From Verrucomicrobiota bacterium (GTDB lineage Bacteria; Verrucomicrobiota; Kiritimatiellia; CAIQIC01; JAGNIJ01), in NCBI GenBank assembly GCA_022710725.1, contig JAKLGK010000007.1:248001-312000 (forward strand): DNA of 64,000 nt. The letters are read 5' to 3'. Shown piece by piece: positions 1 through 8,338 of the stretch (positions are counted from its first letter, which is position 1; every line of letters begins with the position of its first letter). Position numbers and translations under genes: made by a program. Under the pieces are notes generated by a model. The model had not been told where the DNA came from. It searched no databases and saw nothing but the letters and a program-made list of their open reading frames with translations.

Positions 1-280
1 CGTTAGGGCCGGCGCCCGCGCGGACGGTTTTCAGTTCGCTCCGCATCTCGTCGAAGTAGGCGGCCTGGCGCCGGGGGTGATCGAGCAAGTCCTGGACCAT
101 GAAAGGATTGCGCTTCAGGACGAAGAGGTCGCCGATGACGCGCAGGAGCAGCCGGGCGGACCGGCCGGTGACGCGCTTGGCGCGCAGGCCCTCCCACCGG
201 GCCCACGTTTCCGCCCCGAACAGGAATCGGATCACCTGCCCGTCGTCCGCCGAGGTATAGTTGTACGGGATCTCGCGCAC
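1..280 (-). CDS. FAD-linked oxidoreductase, DUF3683 N-terminus (partial)
   Basis: Only the first 93 codons are inside the window; the gene continues past position 1. The GTG start at 280 gives MREIPYNYTSADDGQVIRFL, and further on come RVTGRSARLLLRVIGDL and KRNPF. I recognise this pattern from the DUF3683 domain that opens very large FAD/FMN-binding oxidoreductases with a later FAD-linked oxidase part and Fe-S motifs; those later parts cannot be seen here. The next in-frame stop upstream lies close to 345, so the GTG is the only sensible start. It follows the glycosyltransferase ending at 374 on the same strand, with a 93-base gap and no clear promoter. It may be the last gene of the locus or the first of an unrelated unit. 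The reading frame is solid; the family call rests on motif memory. Confidence 0.75.
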   Translation of the reverse strand, partial: MREIPYNYTSADDGQVIRFLFGAETWARWEGLRAKRVTGRSARLLLRVIGDLFVLKRNPFMVQDLLDHPRRQAAYFDEMRSELKTVRAGAGPN

Positions 281-373
281 GGGGCTATCAAGCCGGAAGA
301 GAGGCCGGCCCTCAAGAAGAAACCGCCCTGTGCGTAACGAAACGCTTCACGGATGTGAAGCAACATGTTGCGG

Positions 374-1501
374 TTACGCGCGGCGCCGTTTCCGGCGGCC
401 GGCGGCGCGCAGGATGTCCTCGTACCAGCGCTCGAACTGGTCCGTGATCTGATCCCAGGAGAACTGCTCGCGGACGCGGGCCGCGGCCCGCGCGCCGTAC
501 TCTTCGGCCGCGGAGGGATCGGTGAGCAACGCCCGCAGCCGGTCGGCCAGGTCTCCGGCGTCGCCCCGGCGAAACGCCGCGCCGGCGTCGCCCAGCGCCT
601 CCATGTTCTCCGGGATATCGCTGACCAGACAGCATGTGCCGTAGCCCATGGCCTCCAGCAAGGCTTGTGACATGCCCTCGAGGTCGGAGGGCAGAACGAA
701 GACGCGGGCATGGCCGACGAGTTCCTCGAGGAGGCGGCCCTGCACGAAGCCCGGCCAGACGATCCGGGGATCGTTGCCGGCCCGGCGCCGCAGTTCCTCG
801 CGGTAGGCTTCGGCGCCGCGGACATCGCCCGCGATCACCAGCCGGTCCGCCGTGTCCAGGCGGCGAAACGCCTCGACGAGGTAGTGCGCGCCCTTGTCCG
901 GCACCAGCCGGGAGGCGAACAGTACGTAGCGGCGGGGCTCGAGGCCGAGCGCGAGGATCTCGCGGGGCTCCGGCGCGGTTTTCACTTCCGCGCCGCCCGG
1001 GATCCAGCGCACCTCGATGCCGTACGCGTCCCGGAAGTAGGCGCACTGGGTCTGCGAGGCGGCCGTGAAGAGGCGGTTGCAGCGCACGGTCGACCGCTCC
1101 AGGCCCTTGAGGACGGCCGAGCCGAATCGCGACCACCGCGCGCGCCGCCATTCGATGCCGTGGAACTGCACCACGGCGGGTATCCGGCGGAGGCGCGGCA
1201 GCCAACCCATGGCGCCGGGCCCAATGGATTGCAGGTGGAGGATGTCGGCCCAGGGGGACAGTGAGGCGTGGAGCACCGAGGCCAGGCCGGCGCTCAACTT
1301 CTCGCACGCGGTGAGCGGAAGGGAGGGCACGCCCACGATCCGCATGCCCTTATATTCAGGAACGAGCGCGCCGTAATGGCGCGTCGAGTAGACGCGGACG
1401 GCGTGCCCGCGACGCGCCAGGCGCGAGCCGAGTTCTTCGGTGTAGCGCTCGATTCCGCCGCCCCGGGCGACGTGTTTAACCACAGCGAAGGCAATCCTCA
1501 T
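374..1501 (-). CDS. Glycosyltransferase family 4
   Basis: This 375-residue protein is a cytoplasmic GT-B retaining glycosyltransferase, likely adding a sugar to the lipid-linked repeat unit made by this locus. The N-terminal half has the Gly-rich donor/acceptor loop GGGIERYTEELGSRLARRGH. The C-terminal half has VLFASRLVPDKGAHYLVEAF and the EX7E element EGMSQALLEAMGYG (about residue 285), which binds the nucleotide sugar in GT4 enzymes. The ATG at 1501 lies 26 bases inside the previous GT4 gene, indicating translational coupling. The C-terminus ends in a basic run (RRKRRR), possibly a membrane-surface contact. Sugar and linkage cannot be read from sequence. Confidence 0.9.
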   Translation of the reverse strand: MRIAFAVVKHVARGGGIERYTEELGSRLARRGHAVRVYSTRHYGALVPEYKGMRIVGVPSLPLTACEKLSAGLASVLHASLSPWADILHLQSIGPGAMGWLPRLRRIPAVVQFHGIEWRRARWSRFGSAVLKGLERSTVRCNRLFTAASQTQCAYFRDAYGIEVRWIPGGAEVKTAPEPREILALGLEPRRYVLFASRLVPDKGAHYLVEAFRRLDTADRLVIAGDVRGAEAYREELRRRAGNDPRIVWPGFVQGRLLEELVGHARVFVLPSDLEGMSQALLEAMGYGTCCLVSDIPENMEALGDAGAAFRRGDAGDLADRLRALLTDPSAAEEYGARAAARVREQFSWDQITDQFERWYEDILRAAGRRKRRRA

Positions 1502-2696
1502 ATATCGCCAGTAGTTGTTTCCTGTGACGATCGGGCGTGAACTCCTCCTCGGCGCGCCGGCGGGCGGCCGCGCCCAGGGCGCCCCACGAGGCGCGGTTTT
1601 GCCAGAGGCTGGCCAGCGCCTGGCGCAGCGCCTCGACGTCGCCGGGCGGGAACAGGAGGCCGGTCTTGCCCGGCTCGACCAACTCGGGGATGCCGCCCAT
1701 GGCGGCGCCGATGACCGGCTTGCCGTGGGCGAACGCCTCCAGCACGACCATGGGGGCGTTTTCGTACCATTCCGACGGGATCACCAGGAACGCGGCGTCC
1801 CGGTATTCGCGGGCCAAGTCGCCGCCCGCCCGGTATCCGGCGAAGACCACCTGACCGCGCCGCCCGTTTCGGACGGCCTGGTCCTCCAGGCCGCCGCGCA
1901 GGGGGCCTTCGCCGACGATGCGCAGGGGAATACCCAGGCCCTCCGTCGCGCGCAGAAGCGTGGTCAGTCCCTTCTCCAGCGACAGGCGGCCGACGAACAA
2001 CGCATATGATCCCTCTCCAAAGGAAGGGCGGATCGAGTCGGTGGCGACATGGTTCGGCACATACGCCACTCGTTCGGGAGCACGACCGTTGTCCAGGAAC
2101 GTCTGGCGCAGGAAGCGGCTCGGACAAATGAAGCGCCGAACGACGGCGTATTTCCGGCCCCAGGCGGCGAGGTAGGCCTCCGCGGTGTACAGCGCCGAGG
2201 CCGCGAGGCTGGACTTGTGGCATCGTTTCAGCAGGCAGCGGTAGAAACGGCCGCCCTTGCAGGCCGTGCACACGCGCCCGTGATCCAGGGCGAGGTAGGA
2301 CGGGCAGACGAGCTTGTAGTCGTGCGCGGTCAGGACCACGGGCAGGCCCGCGTCCCGGGCCGCGTCGAGCACGGCGGTGGTCAGCCCGCCGTAAATATTG
2401 TGGGCATGGAGGATCTCGGGCCGCACGGCGTCCAGGAACCGCCGGAAGGCGCGCCCGACCGCGGGATTGTACACCACGCGGAACGCGTGCCGCCACTTGC
2501 CGAGTCCTTGGAGCCGCTCGATGACGACGCGCGGCGGGTAGAACGCGGCGTGTTCGCGCGCGAGGTCGTCCGGTCCGCGGCAGCCGAAGAAGCTGACCTC
2601 GTGCCCGGCCTGCCGCATCAGGGCGGCCTCGGTGAACATGACGCGCTCCGCGCCGCTGCGGAGATAGAGGTGGTTGTTGAGGTAGCAGATCTTCAT
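1476..2696 (-). CDS. Glycosyltransferase family 4
   Basis: This 406-residue GT-B glycosyltransferase starts MKICYLNNHLYLRSGAERVM, a typical GT4 start with the SGAE loop. It has LFVGRLSLEKGLTTLL and the EX7E motif ENAPMVVLEAFAHGKPV in the C-terminal domain. A longer open frame reaches up to 2885, but the ATG at 2696 is preferred: it overlaps the stop of the upstream polymerase-like gene as ATGA, and GGGGAGGG sits just upstream as a ribosome site. Around residues 130-190 a Cys-bearing stretch (ACKGGRFYRCLLKRCHKSS) recalls glycosyltransferases whose N-terminal domain carries a Cys-rich insertion. It is a likely second or later transferase in repeat-unit assembly; specificity unknown. Confidence 0.9.
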   Translation of the reverse strand: MKICYLNNHLYLRSGAERVMFTEAALMRQAGHEVSFFGCRGPDDLAREHAAFYPPRVVIERLQGLGKWRHAFRVVYNPAVGRAFRRFLDAVRPEILHAHNIYGGLTTAVLDAARDAGLPVVLTAHDYKLVCPSYLALDHGRVCTACKGGRFYRCLLKRCHKSSLAASALYTAEAYLAAWGRKYAVVRRFICPSRFLRQTFLDNGRAPERVAYVPNHVATDSIRPSFGEGSYALFVGRLSLEKGLTTLLRATEGLGIPLRIVGEGPLRGGLEDQAVRNGRRGQVVFAGYRAGGDLAREYRDAAFLVIPSEWYENAPMVVLEAFAHGKPVIGAAMGGIPELVEPGKTGLLFPPGDVEALRQALASLWQNRASWGALGAAARRRAEEEFTPDRHRKQLLAIYEDCLRCG

Positions 2697-3961
2697 GAGA
2701 AGACCCTCCCCGGCGGGGCGGGGATCGGCGGCGGAACGATTGCGCGCCGCGCGCTGACCAGGAACAGGGCAAACAGGCTCATCACGAGGAAGTTGTCGAG
2801 GTTGTTCTCGGTGATGGCGTAGGCGGCCATCATCGCGGCCGGCCCGCGGGCGGAGGGCTCGGCGCGCCGGAAAAGGATAAGCCACGCGGCCAGGTTGGCC
2901 AGCAGGCCGAGCACGCCCACCTCAAACAGCAGGCGGAGGTAGTCGTTGTGAGGCAGTTTCCCCAGGAAGACCGGGCTGGAACCGATCCCGTGGCCGAGGA
3001 GCCGGGAGAGAACGCCGGACCGGCGGAACTTCCACAGGAGATCGTGCCAATGCGCCAGGCGCCAGATCGAGGAGGTGTATTCCACGTTGCCGTACTCCGT
3101 GCCCAGTTCCCAGAAGTTGAGGTCGCTGCCTGCCGCGATGTCGGCGTAGTGCTGCTGCGCGATGTACACCTTCGACCAGAGGGGCCCGACGATCCGCATC
3201 TCGGCGAGAGCCGCCGGGTCGATGGTGTGCAAGGTGGCCAGCAGGAGCGCGCCCAGCAGGGCGGCCCCGGCCAGCGCGGCACAGGTGAGCCTGGCGAAAC
3301 GCGTGCACAGCAGCGCGACGGCCAGGCCGGCCATGTAGCCCATCAGGGCGCCCGTGGTGCCGGAGAGAATGACCAGGGCGAGCACGAGCGCATAGAGGCC
3401 GATGATGAACCACCGTGCGTCCCGCACGCGATCGACGAAGAACAGGAGGCTCAACGCGACCAGTGCGTAGTTGTTGGGATTCGCGAACGAGCCCTCCACG
3501 CGGTCCTCTCCCGAGCCCCGCGCGAGGCCGATCAACAGGATGGACAGGATGGCCACGAGCCCCCACCAGCGCTCTGGCGTCCGGTAGAGGGGGGGGAGTC
3601 GAAGCGACGAGGCCGCCAGGAGGACGAACAGCAGGGAGAAGTACTTGATGGTGTAGGCGGGGGCGCCTTCATTTCCGGCGGTCAGGCCGGAGAGCAGGGC
3701 GACCATGGGCAGCAGGGCCGAGAACAACAGGGCCACGGTCAAGCCGGTCAGGGGCACGGGCAGAAGCCGCCGGGCGGAGCAGGCCGCAACGACGGAAAGG
3801 AAGAGAACGGCGCCCACCATCTGCCTCTCGCCGCCGGTCGCTTCGTTCAGAAACGTGAACAACACGTAGAGACAATAGCTCGCCATGAGAATGCGCCAAG
3901 GGGACCCGCTTCCCGGCGGGCGCGCGGGGACGGGGAGGGCCTGGGGCGTTCCCGGAGGCAT
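2693..3961 (-). CDS. O-antigen ligase/polymerase-like membrane protein
   Basis: About 422 residues with ten or so hydrophobic segments, starting at MPPGTPQALPVP (ATG 3961, four bases after the kinase stop at 3966). Later there is a large polar loop (about residues 255-330) containing HWHDLLWKF and GHGIGSSPVF, then LPHNDYLRLLFEVGVLG. The HNDYL-type element after a periplasmic loop is characteristic of the Wzy_C/O-antigen ligase superfamily, whose members polymerise or ligate undecaprenyl-linked glycans in the inner membrane. It lies between the BY-kinase and two GT4 genes and is the best candidate for the Wzy polymerase of this locus. A second ligase-like protein is encoded at 6204-7649, so the division of labour is uncertain. 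Confidence 0.8.
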   Translation of the reverse strand: MPPGTPQALPVPARPPGSGSPWRILMASYCLYVLFTFLNEATGGERQMVGAVLFLSVVAACSARRLLPVPLTGLTVALLFSALLPMVALLSGLTAGNEGAPAYTIKYFSLLFVLLAASSLRLPPLYRTPERWWGLVAILSILLIGLARGSGEDRVEGSFANPNNYALVALSLLFFVDRVRDARWFIIGLYALVLALVILSGTTGALMGYMAGLAVALLCTRFARLTCAALAGAALLGALLLATLHTIDPAALAEMRIVGPLWSKVYIAQQHYADIAAGSDLNFWELGTEYGNVEYTSSIWRLAHWHDLLWKFRRSGVLSRLLGHGIGSSPVFLGKLPHNDYLRLLFEVGVLGLLANLAAWLILFRRAEPSARGPAAMMAAYAITENNLDNFLVMSLFALFLVSARRAIVPPPIPAPPGRVFS

Positions 3962-3965
3962 GCGG

Positions 3966-6188
3966 TCAGCCGCCCCCGTTTTCCTCGGCGGGCGCGTAGG
4001 CCTTGTAATGCTGCTGGTAATGGTAGTAAGGGCTGTAGGTGTTGTAGAGCATCTTGGAGACATCGAGGTCGTTCACGACGAGCCCCAGCGAGTGAATGCC
4101 GGACTCCCGCATGCGGTGAATCGTGTGCCAGGTCAGCCGCTTCCGGCTGACTTCCGGCCGCACCATCACCAGCGTGAAATCGGCCAGCGGCGCCAGGGCC
4201 AGGGTATCGCTCACGAGCCCGAGCGGCGGGGCGTCGAGCACCACGTGGTCGTACTTCGTCCGCGCCCACGAAATCAGGGCGCCTGCCAGCGCGCCCAGCG
4301 CCACCGCCGGGTTACTCTGGCTCATCGGCCGGCTGGCGATGACCTCCAGGTTCGGGCAGTCGGCCACGGGGTAGGGCAAGCCCGCCATGCGGGGGTTCGC
4401 CTCGGGCTGCACGGTGAGCAGGTCGGGCCGTCCGGGCGGGATGGGAAAGATGCCGGCCAGCCGGGGGCGGCGCAGGTCGAAGTCCACGAGCAGGACGCGC
4501 CGTCCCTTCTTCGCCAGGATCGCCGCCAGGTTGCAGCTGGCCACGGTCTTGCCCTCGCCGGGGATGGAACTGGCGATCAGGATCACCTGCGACCGCTCCT
4601 TGTGCTGGGGCGAATCCAGCATGGTGCCCAGCCCCGCGAAGGCCTCGACGACCTCGCTGAAATGCTGCCGGATCGTCGCGGTCGCGATGGACGCCCGGTC
4701 GGCGTTCCGGACGTGCGGCACGACGGCCAGGATCGGAATCCCGCGGCCCTCCATGTCCTCCGGGCCGGTCACCCGGTCCTCCAGGAAATCGAGGGCGACG
4801 ATCAAGCCCAGGCCGCCCACGAAGCCCAGCAGCAGGGCCAGCGCCAGCGTGTGGAGCGGGTTGGGATGCACGGGCTTGAGGGGGACGGTAGCCCGGTCGA
4901 TGATCTTGACCGTCGCCGTGTTTTCGTCGGCCGCCATGCGCGCGTCCTGGATGCGGGCGAGGATGCCCCGGAAGGACTGGTCGGCCGCGTCCCGGGAGCG
5001 TTCCAGCGCGGCGAGCCGCGTCTTGCGCTCCACCACCTGCATCTCCAGCTTGGCCGCCAGCTGGATCTGCTCGTCCTTCTTCCGGCGCAGCGTCTCCGCC
5101 TGCTCCCGGAGGAGATTGTTGTTCGAGCGCGCCGTGGTCTTGGCCCGCTCCAGGGCCTTCAAGGCCTCCTCGCGGTAGAGCGCCACCACGTTGTCTTTCG
5201 CCTGCACCTCGGGGTGCTTGGGCGTGAACGCGGCCAGGAGGCTGTTGCGCTCCACGACGGCGACGCGCCACTGCTCCAGGGCCGACCGGATTTCCTCGGC
5301 CCGGGGAATATCCGCCGGGAATTCGCCGGCCCGTTCAGGATCGAGGGTGAGCTGTTCCAGCTTGGCCAGCAGGGCGCTTTCCTGGGCCTCGCGGCTTTCC
5401 ACGTCGACGAGGGACTTGTTGAATCCCTGCAGGGCGTCGTCCACCGTCTTGCGCTCGCTTTCCAGCGCGTCGATCTTGTGTTCCTGCCGGAAGGCCAGCA
5501 GCGCGTCCTCCGCCTTGAGCAAATCCTTGCGCTGCAGTTCCGCCTGGGCTTCCAGCCAGGCGACGGCGGCGTCGGAGGTCGTGCGGTTTTCCTCGTAGGC
5601 GCTGGCTTCCGCGGCGTCGGCGAAGGCGTTGCAGGCGGCCGTCGCGACCTTCGGGTCGGGATGCTCGAACTCCACGCGGATCAGGCGGGAGCGGCGGACC
5701 AGCGTGAGCGTCAGGGCTTTCTCAAAGCGCTTGAGCCGCTTGTCGTGCCGGAGTTCCGGGCTGTCCGAGGAGGCGGGCGAGGCCGGCGCGAAGGCGCCGG
5801 GAAGGACGGCGTCCAGTCGCTGGAGGGCGGCCTCGAGCATGGTGCGCCCCTTGAACTTCTCGAGGCGCGTGTTGAAGACCTCCGTGGACTGCTGGGCGCC
5901 GGCCTGGTCCTCGATCACCGCGGGCTGCTGCGTGAGGATGCGGGGGCGCCGCACGCTCAACTCGATAAGGCTGTTCGCCCGGTAGATCTTCTCGGCGGCC
6001 CACAGGTAGCCGAGCGCCGCGACCACGGCAAAGGCCAGCGTCAGCGTCAGGGTGCGCCACTTGCGCAGCAGGCGCCGGGGGTCCAGCAGGGCCAGTCCGG
6101 CCGGGGCGGCGCCGTAGAGATGGTCATAGTAGAGCGACGCCCCATACAGCGACGCCGGTTTCTGCTCGGGGGATGGTTCTGTGCTCAT
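3966..6188 (-). CDS. Polysaccharide co-polymerase / tyrosine autokinase (Wzc-like)
   Basis: 740 residues. A first membrane segment at about 48-66 follows a short cytoplasmic N-terminus. A long periplasmic coiled-coil-rich Wzz-type region covers 75-440, and a second membrane segment about 445-466. The cytoplasmic BY-kinase domain has Walker A SSIPGEGKT (Lys547), Walker A' VLLVDFDLRRPR (566-576) and Walker B VVLDAPP (649-655). The tail carries seven Tyr within 17 residues (Y715, Y718, Y721, Y722, Y724, Y728, Y731), the usual autophosphorylation cluster. Proteins of this kind set chain length and drive export with Wza. Wza and an outer-membrane barrel are encoded just upstream. No matching low-molecular-weight tyrosine phosphatase gene is seen in the window. 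Confidence 0.95.
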   Translation of the reverse strand: MSTEPSPEQKPASLYGASLYYDHLYGAAPAGLALLDPRRLLRKWRTLTLTLAFAVVAALGYLWAAEKIYRANSLIELSVRRPRILTQQPAVIEDQAGAQQSTEVFNTRLEKFKGRTMLEAALQRLDAVLPGAFAPASPASSDSPELRHDKRLKRFEKALTLTLVRRSRLIRVEFEHPDPKVATAACNAFADAAEASAYEENRTTSDAAVAWLEAQAELQRKDLLKAEDALLAFRQEHKIDALESERKTVDDALQGFNKSLVDVESREAQESALLAKLEQLTLDPERAGEFPADIPRAEEIRSALEQWRVAVVERNSLLAAFTPKHPEVQAKDNVVALYREEALKALERAKTTARSNNNLLREQAETLRRKKDEQIQLAAKLEMQVVERKTRLAALERSRDAADQSFRGILARIQDARMAADENTATVKIIDRATVPLKPVHPNPLHTLALALLLGFVGGLGLIVALDFLEDRVTGPEDMEGRGIPILAVVPHVRNADRASIATATIRQHFSEVVEAFAGLGTMLDSPQHKERSQVILIASSIPGEGKTVASCNLAAILAKKGRRVLLVDFDLRRPRLAGIFPIPPGRPDLLTVQPEANPRMAGLPYPVADCPNLEVIASRPMSQSNPAVALGALAGALISWARTKYDHVVLDAPPLGLVSDTLALAPLADFTLVMVRPEVSRKRLTWHTIHRMRESGIHSLGLVVNDLDVSKMLYNTYSPYYHYQQHYKAYAPAEENGGG

Positions 6189-6203
6189 GGTTGTTGCCGC
6201 ATT

Positions 6204-7649
6204 TCAATGTTTGACCGCCGCCGCGCCGACCTCCCGGGGCTCCCGCGCCGTGCATTTCGGAAGTGCGGCCAACACAACCGTCCAGGTCCACAGGACGGAT
6301 GGACAACGGAACGGCAAGTCGATTAGACTGAACGCCGCGACCAAGGTCAAGCCGGCGCATGACAGGGTGAAGAGGGCGCCGCGGGCCAGATCCCGCCGGA
6401 ACAGGCCCGCCGCCAGCGCGCCCCACGCCAGCGCCAGTCCACCCGCGCCCGCGATCCCGAATTCGACCAGGAACTGCAGGGGGTCGCAGTGCGCGTTCGC
6501 CCGGCCGGGATTGCTTTTCAGGGAGGACCAGTGGTCGCGCGGCAGGTAGAAGGCGGCCAGGTACCGGAATCCCCAGCCGCCCGTCCCGTACCAGGGGTGG
6601 TCCCGAAAGATGGCCCAGGCGGCGCCCCAGAGCCGCGGGCGGTCCGAGAGGTCCAGGTTGACCTGTTCCAGTCCCGGCACGGCCTGGTGCGCCGGACGGC
6701 GCCGGAGCGTGAACTCCCTTCGGATGGCCTCGCCGCCCGCCCCGGCGACGGTCAGGACGAACACGACGGCCGCCGCGGCCGTGAGCACGGCCATCCGGAG
6801 CCGGGCGGCCGGGCGCCACAACCGCCAGCCGCGCGCCAGGCCGTAGCCGGCGATAAAGAGCGCCAGCGCCCACGACAGGATGATCCCGGCGCGGCTCAAC
6901 GAGAGGTTGGCGCCGACGAGGCAGAGGAGGAGGCTGGCGGCCAGCGCGGCCTTTTCGATCCGCCGGCCCGGCCGGTCGCGGCGGAACACCTGCCGGAACA
7001 GCAGGCCGGCGGCCAGGGCCGCCATGAGCAGGAAATAGGCGGCCGCATGGTTGGTGTAGGTGAACGTGGCGAAGAAATCGGCGTATGCCGGCCGGTATCC
7101 GAAAAGGCTTTGCGCGCCGGCCAACTCCCGGACGGTCCCGAACAGGGCCAGTGCCGCCGCGTTATACGCGAGCCCGTGCAGGACCGGGCGCAGCCCGCGC
7201 CGGGAGAGGGCGGGGCATCGGACGCACAGGCCCGCGGCCCACGCGGGGAAGAACCAGTGCAGCATCTGCGCGGCCTCGGGCCGGCTGAACGCCCAGGGCC
7301 AGCGGGGATGCGGCGGATCCGTGTACGCCCAGCGCCGGATCGCGTCGTCGAACCGCAGTTCCCGCCCGGCGTTCCACCGCTGGCACGCCAGGTAGGCCAG
7401 GAACACGAGGCCGAACCAGAAGAAGGGATCCCGGCTCCACCAGCTGCGCGGCCGGGCAACGAGGGCCGCCGCGAGCAGCAGGGCCGCCGCCGCGGCGAAG
7501 AACGGACCGTCCGCGGCGCGCAACCCGGCCCAGCGCCACGCGGCGACGGAGAGGAAAAGAAGAAGTCCCCACGCCAGGCACTTTTCACGGCCGTCCCGGG
7601 TTTCCGTGCAACCGGGCGGCGTCGGCGCGGGGACTGTCCTCGTACTCAC
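6204..7649 (-). CDS. O-antigen ligase family membrane protein
   Basis: 481 residues with about ten membrane segments, beginning MSTRTVPAPTPPGCTE. A large soluble loop (about 290-365) contains RPRLWGAAWAIFRDHPWYG, then a GGWGFRYLAAFYLP stretch and NAHCDPLQFLVEFGIAG. The combination of D-rich RPxLW...DHPWxGxGxxxF and a following H-x-D-x-LQ-x-x-x-E-x-G pattern is typical of the O-antigen ligase/polymerase (Wzy_C) superfamily. It could be a bactoprenol-glycan polymerase, a ligase to the final acceptor, or act in secretion of the polymer. The gene sits between a secreted low-complexity protein and the BY-kinase, 15 bases ahead of the kinase start, so it is surely in the same transcript. Confidence 0.8.
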   Translation of the reverse strand: MSTRTVPAPTPPGCTETRDGREKCLAWGLLLFLSVAAWRWAGLRAADGPFFAAAAALLLAAALVARPRSWWSRDPFFWFGLVFLAYLACQRWNAGRELRFDDAIRRWAYTDPPHPRWPWAFSRPEAAQMLHWFFPAWAAGLCVRCPALSRRGLRPVLHGLAYNAAALALFGTVRELAGAQSLFGYRPAYADFFATFTYTNHAAAYFLLMAALAAGLLFRQVFRRDRPGRRIEKAALAASLLLCLVGANLSLSRAGIILSWALALFIAGYGLARGWRLWRPAARLRMAVLTAAAAVVFVLTVAGAGGEAIRREFTLRRRPAHQAVPGLEQVNLDLSDRPRLWGAAWAIFRDHPWYGTGGWGFRYLAAFYLPRDHWSSLKSNPGRANAHCDPLQFLVEFGIAGAGGLALAWGALAAGLFRRDLARGALFTLSCAGLTLVAAFSLIDLPFRCPSVLWTWTVVLAALPKCTAREPREVGAAAVKH

Positions 7650-7658
7650 TCTATGCCG

Positions 7659-8315
7659 TCAGGGAAGGTTCTGGCCCTCATAGCCGGGCGCCGGCGGGGG
7701 CGGTTCCTCTTCTTCCTCTTCCTCCTGCGTCGTGGTGGTCGTCGGCGTGGTCCGGGTGCGCGTCCGGGTGCGTGTCCGGGTGGTCGTGGTGGCGGCGGGC
7801 GTTGTCGCCGCCGGCTCCTCGATCACCGGTTCCGGCTCGGGGGGTTGAGGATGCGGCACGGGGGGCAGCGCTCCTCCGCTGGCGAGGAACAGCTGGTCGA
7901 AGGACGAAACCATGCCGCCGCCCTCGCTGCCGAGAGCGTCCCGCATGGCGGTCACCGCGCCGGCCGAGCCCGAGATGACGGCGCTGTTCGCCACGGCCTT
8001 GCCGAGCCCCGCGGCAAACACGTCGAATTCCTCCGAAGGCAGGGCCTTGAACGCGATGCGGATCACGTCGGCCAGCCGGGCCGCCTGCTCCTCCGGGGCC
8101 AGGTTGAGGCCGATGATCTTCTCGGCCACGCTCTTCACCACGTCCACCACCTGGTCCGGGCTGGCCTCTTCCAGCAGCGCCGCGAGCTTGGAGCCCGGCG
8201 CCGCGGCGGCTGCGTTCAGCTGCTCGTCCGTCGGCGGAGTGAAGGCCGCGGAGGCGGCCAGCGTCGCGACCCCGAGAGCCAGGGCCGCAAGCCCGATTGC
8301 TGTCCTCGTCTTCAT
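7659..8315 (-). CDS. Secreted low-complexity protein of unknown function
   Basis: 218 residues, starting MKTRTAIGLAALALGVATLAA, a clear signal peptide cut near ASA-AF. The mature N-terminal half (25-140) looks helical and soluble, with VVDVVKSVAEKIIGLNLAPEEQAARLADVIR. The rest is low complexity: a Pro/Glu stretch, then runs of Thr, alternating Arg-Thr pairs, a run of seven Glu and four Pro. The codons for this tail form near-repetitive DNA (about 7680-7810) that could slip. It is encoded between the outer-membrane barrel and the ligase-like gene of the EPS locus, so a periplasmic helper in polymer secretion is possible. I do not recognise the family and no function is assigned. Confidence 0.75.
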   Translation of the reverse strand: MKTRTAIGLAALALGVATLAASAAFTPPTDEQLNAAAAAPGSKLAALLEEASPDQVVDVVKSVAEKIIGLNLAPEEQAARLADVIRIAFKALPSEEFDVFAAGLGKAVANSAVISGSAGAVTAMRDALGSEGGGMVSSFDQLFLASGGALPPVPHPQPPEPEPVIEEPAATTPAATTTTRTRTRTRTRTTPTTTTTQEEEEEEEPPPPAPGYEGQNLP

Positions 8316-8338
8316 GATCTGTTTCTCCTTTCCTGCCG

